Shown here: positions 12,966 to 15,364 of the stretch, one piece after another | How positions within the stretch are numbered: the stretch's first letter is position 1 | Layout of the letters: every line of letters starts with the position of its first letter | Assembly (NCBI GenBank): GCA_023451395.1 | Contig: JAEXZL010000001.1 | Coordinates: 1 to 15,364 of the forward strand | From: Bacillota bacterium | GTDB lineage: Bacteria > Bacillota > Clostridia > Clostridiales > Clostridiaceae | Reading direction: 5' to 3' | Length of the DNA stretch: 15,364 bases | The notes under the pieces: generated by a model | Databases searched by the model: none | The model's input: only the letters and a program-made list of their open reading frames with translations | Told to the model about the DNA's origin: nothing | Program-made: the position numbers and the translations under genes

Positions 12966-13517
12966 ATGAAAATTTTTAACAAAGGTTTTGGAACCAGAGA
13001 TATGGTTCTGGTAAGTATGTTTATAGCCCTAACTATAGTCCTAGAGAGAAGCCTCTCTATTCAGACACCTATAGTTAGGATAGGTTTTGCTTTCATACCC
13101 ATTGCCAGTATGGCAATGCTATATGGGCCTGTTGTTGGAGGAGTTGGAGCTGCTATTGCTGATTTTATAGGTATAAATCTATTTCCAGTTGGAGGAGGGT
13201 TCTTCCCTGGGTTTACCCTTACAGCCTTTCTTACAGGAGTGGTTTATGGGATTTTCTTGCATAATAGAAAAAAAAGCTTCATTAATATAAGCATCGCTGT
13301 AGTAATAGTAACATTTCTTTTAAACTTAGGATTAGATACATTTTGGCTTTATATGACTATGAACATGGGAGTTGCATCCCTAATTCCTAGCAGAGCTATT
13401 AAGGCATTAGTTATGACACCGGTGCAAATAGCTACTATAAGTCTTATATGGAACCAAATATTCTGTAGACTGCCCTTTAGTATTAAATCAAGTCTTTCTA
13501 TTAATTGTGAAAGATAG
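12966..13517 (+). CDS. folT: Folate-specific ECF transporter S component
   Basis: This 183-residue membrane protein binds folate and works with the shared ECF module (EcfA, EcfA', EcfT) coded elsewhere. It has about six helices and the family's key stretches: TPIVRIGFAFIPIASMA (R38), GPVVGGVGAAIADFIG (54-69) and GGGFFPGFTLTAFLTGVVYG near 76-95 as the substrate region. I chose the ATG at 12966 because AAGGAGGT lies eight bases upstream; a longer frame from 12879 would start inside the riboswitch. It is followed by folC after nine bases, and the pair forms a folate import-and-retention unit under THF control. The C-terminus (LSINCER) is short and polar. Confidence 0.94.
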   Translation: MKIFNKGFGTRDMVLVSMFIALTIVLERSLSIQTPIVRIGFAFIPIASMAMLYGPVVGGVGAAIADFIGINLFPVGGGFFPGFTLTAFLTGVVYGIFLHNRKKSFINISIAVVIVTFLLNLGLDTFWLYMTMNMGVASLIPSRAIKALVMTPVQIATISLIWNQIFCRLPFSIKSSLSINCER

Positions 13518-13526
13518 GTCGATTTT

Positions 13527-14816
13527 ATGAAAAGAGCAGAATCTGTAAGTTATAATAATGCACAAGCAATTGAGTTTATAAATAGCAGAAAAGGTCTGGG
13601 GATTAAACCGGGTCTTGCTTCCATAGAGAACCTCCTAAACTCTATGGGGAATCCACAAGATAAGTTAAAGTATATACATGTAGCTGGCACAAATGGTAAG
13701 GGGTCTACCGCTGCTTTTATAAGCGCTATACTAATGGAGTCAGGCTATAAGGTGGGGGTGTATAACTCTCCCTATATACATAGAATTAATGAAATAGTTA
13801 GAGTTAACGAGGAAGAAATATCAGAGGACGAGCTTACAAAGATTACAGAAGATATTAAATATATGGTGGACCTTTTGGATAGTAAGGGAGAATATTCACC
13901 TACAGAGTTTGAAATAATAACAGCTATAGCATTTCAGCATTTTTTAAGCAAGAGCTGCGATATTGTGGTTTTAGAGGTAGGAATGGGTGGACGACTTGAT
14001 GCCACTAACGTTATAAATGCTCCTGAGGTTGCTGTGATTACCCCTATAGGCTTAGATCATATGAGCTTTTTAGGAGATACTATAGATAAGATTGCCTTTG
14101 AAAAGGCAGGAATAATAAAAGAAAGCTCCATTGCAGTAACCATTCCTCAAGAGGCTTCAGCCCAAAGGGTTATAGAGGATTCCTGCACAAAAAGAGGAGT
14201 GGAGCTTTTGCTGGTTAATCCTTTAGAAGTAATTCTAGTGGATAAGAACTATAAGGGGCAATGCTTTGATTTTCAAGGTTATAAAAATTTAAAGATTACC
14301 CTTTTAGGGAGTCATCAAAGGGAAAATGCTGCTTTAGCTATAAAATCAATTGAAGCCTTGAGATTAAAAGGTTATAAAATATCAGAAGAAGCAGTATATC
14401 AGGGACTTTTAAAGACTAAATGGCCTGGTAGATTTGAACTTCTAAGAGAAGAGCCTATTTTTATAAGAGATGGTGCCCACAACGATCAAGGAGTTAAGGC
14501 TCTGGCTAATAGCCTCAAGGATTATTTCCCAGGAAAAAGGGTTACCTTTATTATGGGAGTTTTAGCTGATAAAAGCTATGATTCAATGCTACAGCTAATA
14601 TCGCCCTTAGCTGACCAGTTAATACTTGTTACTCCGGATAATCCTAGAGCACTTAAGGCAGAGGAGCTTTCAAAATATGCAAAGCCATACTGTTCAAATA
14701 TATATGTAGCAGATAATATATATCAGGGAGTAAACTATGCTTTAGAGCATTCCAAAAAAGAAGACGTAATCTGTGCTTTTGGCTCTTTATACTTTATTGA
14801 GGATATCAGGCTTTAG
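13527..14816 (+). CDS. folC: Folylpolyglutamate synthase / dihydrofolate synthase
   Basis: This 429-residue cytoplasmic enzyme adds glutamates to folates with ATP, trapping them in the cell; many homologues also make dihydrofolate. The ATP loop HVAGTNGKGS is at 51-60, the omega-loop region SPYIHRINEI at 81-90, the core EVGMGGRLDATN at 150-161, GLDHMSFLGDTI at 175-186 and EKAGIIK at 192-198. The C-terminal domain has WPGRFELL and RDGAHND, where most homologues have LDGAHN. Length is usual. The ribosome binding site (ATAGGT) is weak and the start lies nine bases after folT, suggesting coupling. The gene shares the THF riboswitch with folT, matching its role in keeping imported folate. Confidence 0.95.
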   Translation: MKRAESVSYNNAQAIEFINSRKGLGIKPGLASIENLLNSMGNPQDKLKYIHVAGTNGKGSTAAFISAILMESGYKVGVYNSPYIHRINEIVRVNEEEISEDELTKITEDIKYMVDLLDSKGEYSPTEFEIITAIAFQHFLSKSCDIVVLEVGMGGRLDATNVINAPEVAVITPIGLDHMSFLGDTIDKIAFEKAGIIKESSIAVTIPQEASAQRVIEDSCTKRGVELLLVNPLEVILVDKNYKGQCFDFQGYKNLKITLLGSHQRENAALAIKSIEALRLKGYKISEEAVYQGLLKTKWPGRFELLREEPIFIRDGAHNDQGVKALANSLKDYFPGKRVTFIMGVLADKSYDSMLQLISPLADQLILVTPDNPRALKAEELSKYAKPYCSNIYVADNIYQGVNYALEHSKKEDVICAFGSLYFIEDIRL

Positions 14817-14832
14817 ACTAAGGAGAGATAAT

Positions 14833-15364
14833 GTGGATAAAAGAAAAATCATTTTAGATTGTGACCCTGGGCATGATGATGCTGTAGCTATAATGATGGC
14901 TGCAAAGCACCCAAAGCTAGAGCTTTTAGGGATAACTGTAATAGCAGGTAATCAGACAATAGAGAAAACAACAAGAAATGCCTTGAATATCTGCCAGAAG
15001 CTTAAGATAGATGTTCCTGTTTGTGCTGGCTGTGCGAGGCCTTTAGTTAAAGAAAGATCCACTTTTGCTGATGAAATTCATGGAGAGACAGGCTTAGATG
15101 GCCCGATTTTTCATGAACTGACAAAAGCACAAGACTCCCGTCATGGAGTAAATTTTATAATTGAAACTTTAATGGAATCTCAAGGGGATATAACCTTAGT
15201 TCCTACAGGTCCCCTAACGAACATAGCTATGGCTATGAGACTGGAGCCTAGAATCATTCCTAAAATTAAAGAAATTGTTCTTATGGGAGGCAGCTATCAG
15301 CTTGGAAATGTGACCCCGGCGGCGGAGTTTAATATTTATGTAGATGCTGAGGCCGCTCATATAG
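14833..15364 (+). CDS. Inosine-uridine preferring nucleoside hydrolase, N-terminal part (runs off window)
   Basis: The first 177 residues of a nucleoside hydrolase are present. The calcium-binding and catalytic signature DCDPGHDDA gives D11, D15 and D16, followed by N40 in VIAGN, then PTGPLTNIA and IVLMGGSY, ending around EFNIYVDAEAAHI. The enzyme cleaves ribonucleosides to base and ribose for salvage. The start is GTG at 14833, with AAGGAG seven bases upstream. An overlapping ATG at 14831 is out of frame and stops after eight codons. It follows folC by 16 bases on the same strand, so it may share the folate transcript. The C-terminal third, including the last calcium ligand, is missing, so substrate class (purine or pyrimidine) is open. 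Confidence 0.93.
   Translation, partial: MDKRKIILDCDPGHDDAVAIMMAAKHPKLELLGITVIAGNQTIEKTTRNALNICQKLKIDVPVCAGCARPLVKERSTFADEIHGETGLDGPIFHELTKAQDSRHGVNFIIETLMESQGDITLVPTGPLTNIAMAMRLEPRIIPKIKEIVLMGGSYQLGNVTPAAEFNIYVDAEAAHI

Noticed and set aside
14831..14857. ATG start for the nucleoside hydrolase at 14831
   Set aside because: That frame stops after eight codons; the GTG at 14833 opens the conserved DCDPGHDD frame.

Overview
The window reads as chromosome from a low-GC, Gram-positive anaerobe of the Clostridium type. Codons are AT-rich (AGA/AGG arginine is common), Shine-Dalgarno sequences are strong GGAGG types, TTG and GTG starts occur, and the gene families are typically clostridial: a LicT-like antiterminator with its RNA site, a folT THF riboswitch, a PfoR-like EIIC protein and a DUF2085 protein. 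I cannot name a species. No rRNA, tRNA, CRISPR array or intact insertion sequence was seen.

Layout. (1) Positions 1-3983, + strand, are the end of a surface-polysaccharide operon: the tail of one glycosyltransferase, a family 2 glycosyltransferase, a Wzx-type flippase and a sugar aminotransferase, joined by ATGA and TAATG overlaps. It meets, at a shared hairpin (3997-4038), two minus-strand genes: a beta-rich protein of unknown function and a WbqC-family protein. WbqC and the aminotransferase probably serve the same amino-sugar glycan. (2) Positions 5373-7669 hold a divergent pair: an ArsR-type repressor fused to a rhodanese domain, and an MFS transporter. A 24-bp palindrome between them forms the -10 boxes of both promoters. 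A 19-codon stub resembling the start of a cysteine desulfurase lies in the transporter leader. (3) Positions 7670-8099 are a gene-free AT-rich stretch with seven helically phased 10-bp repeats upstream of the next promoter. (4) Positions 8100-10600 form an antitermination-controlled PTS unit: a LicT-family regulator, its RAT/terminator switch and an N-acetylglucosamine-type EIICB permease. (5) Positions 10646-12577, minus strand, hold a PfoR-like EIIC protein with a promoter and an operator-like dyad, and upstream a two-gene unit (zinc ribbon, then DUF2085). (6) Positions 12770-15364 are a folate salvage unit: promoter, THF riboswitch, folT and folC, then the start of a nucleoside hydrolase that runs off the window.

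How the parts work together. The folate genes import folate and trap it as polyglutamate under tetrahydrofolate control. The PTS unit is switched by the phosphorylation state of the regulator's PRD domains. The ArsR-rhodanese/MFS pair looks like a sulfur-responsive efflux or uptake module whose original desulfurase partner may have been lost. The most noteworthy items are the shared promoter palindrome with a regulator whose only cysteines lie in the rhodanese loop, the two-register riboswitch platform, the PfoR operator, the phased repeat array, and the unknown protein beside WbqC. All functional statements come from reading motifs by eye; no database search or folding program was run.
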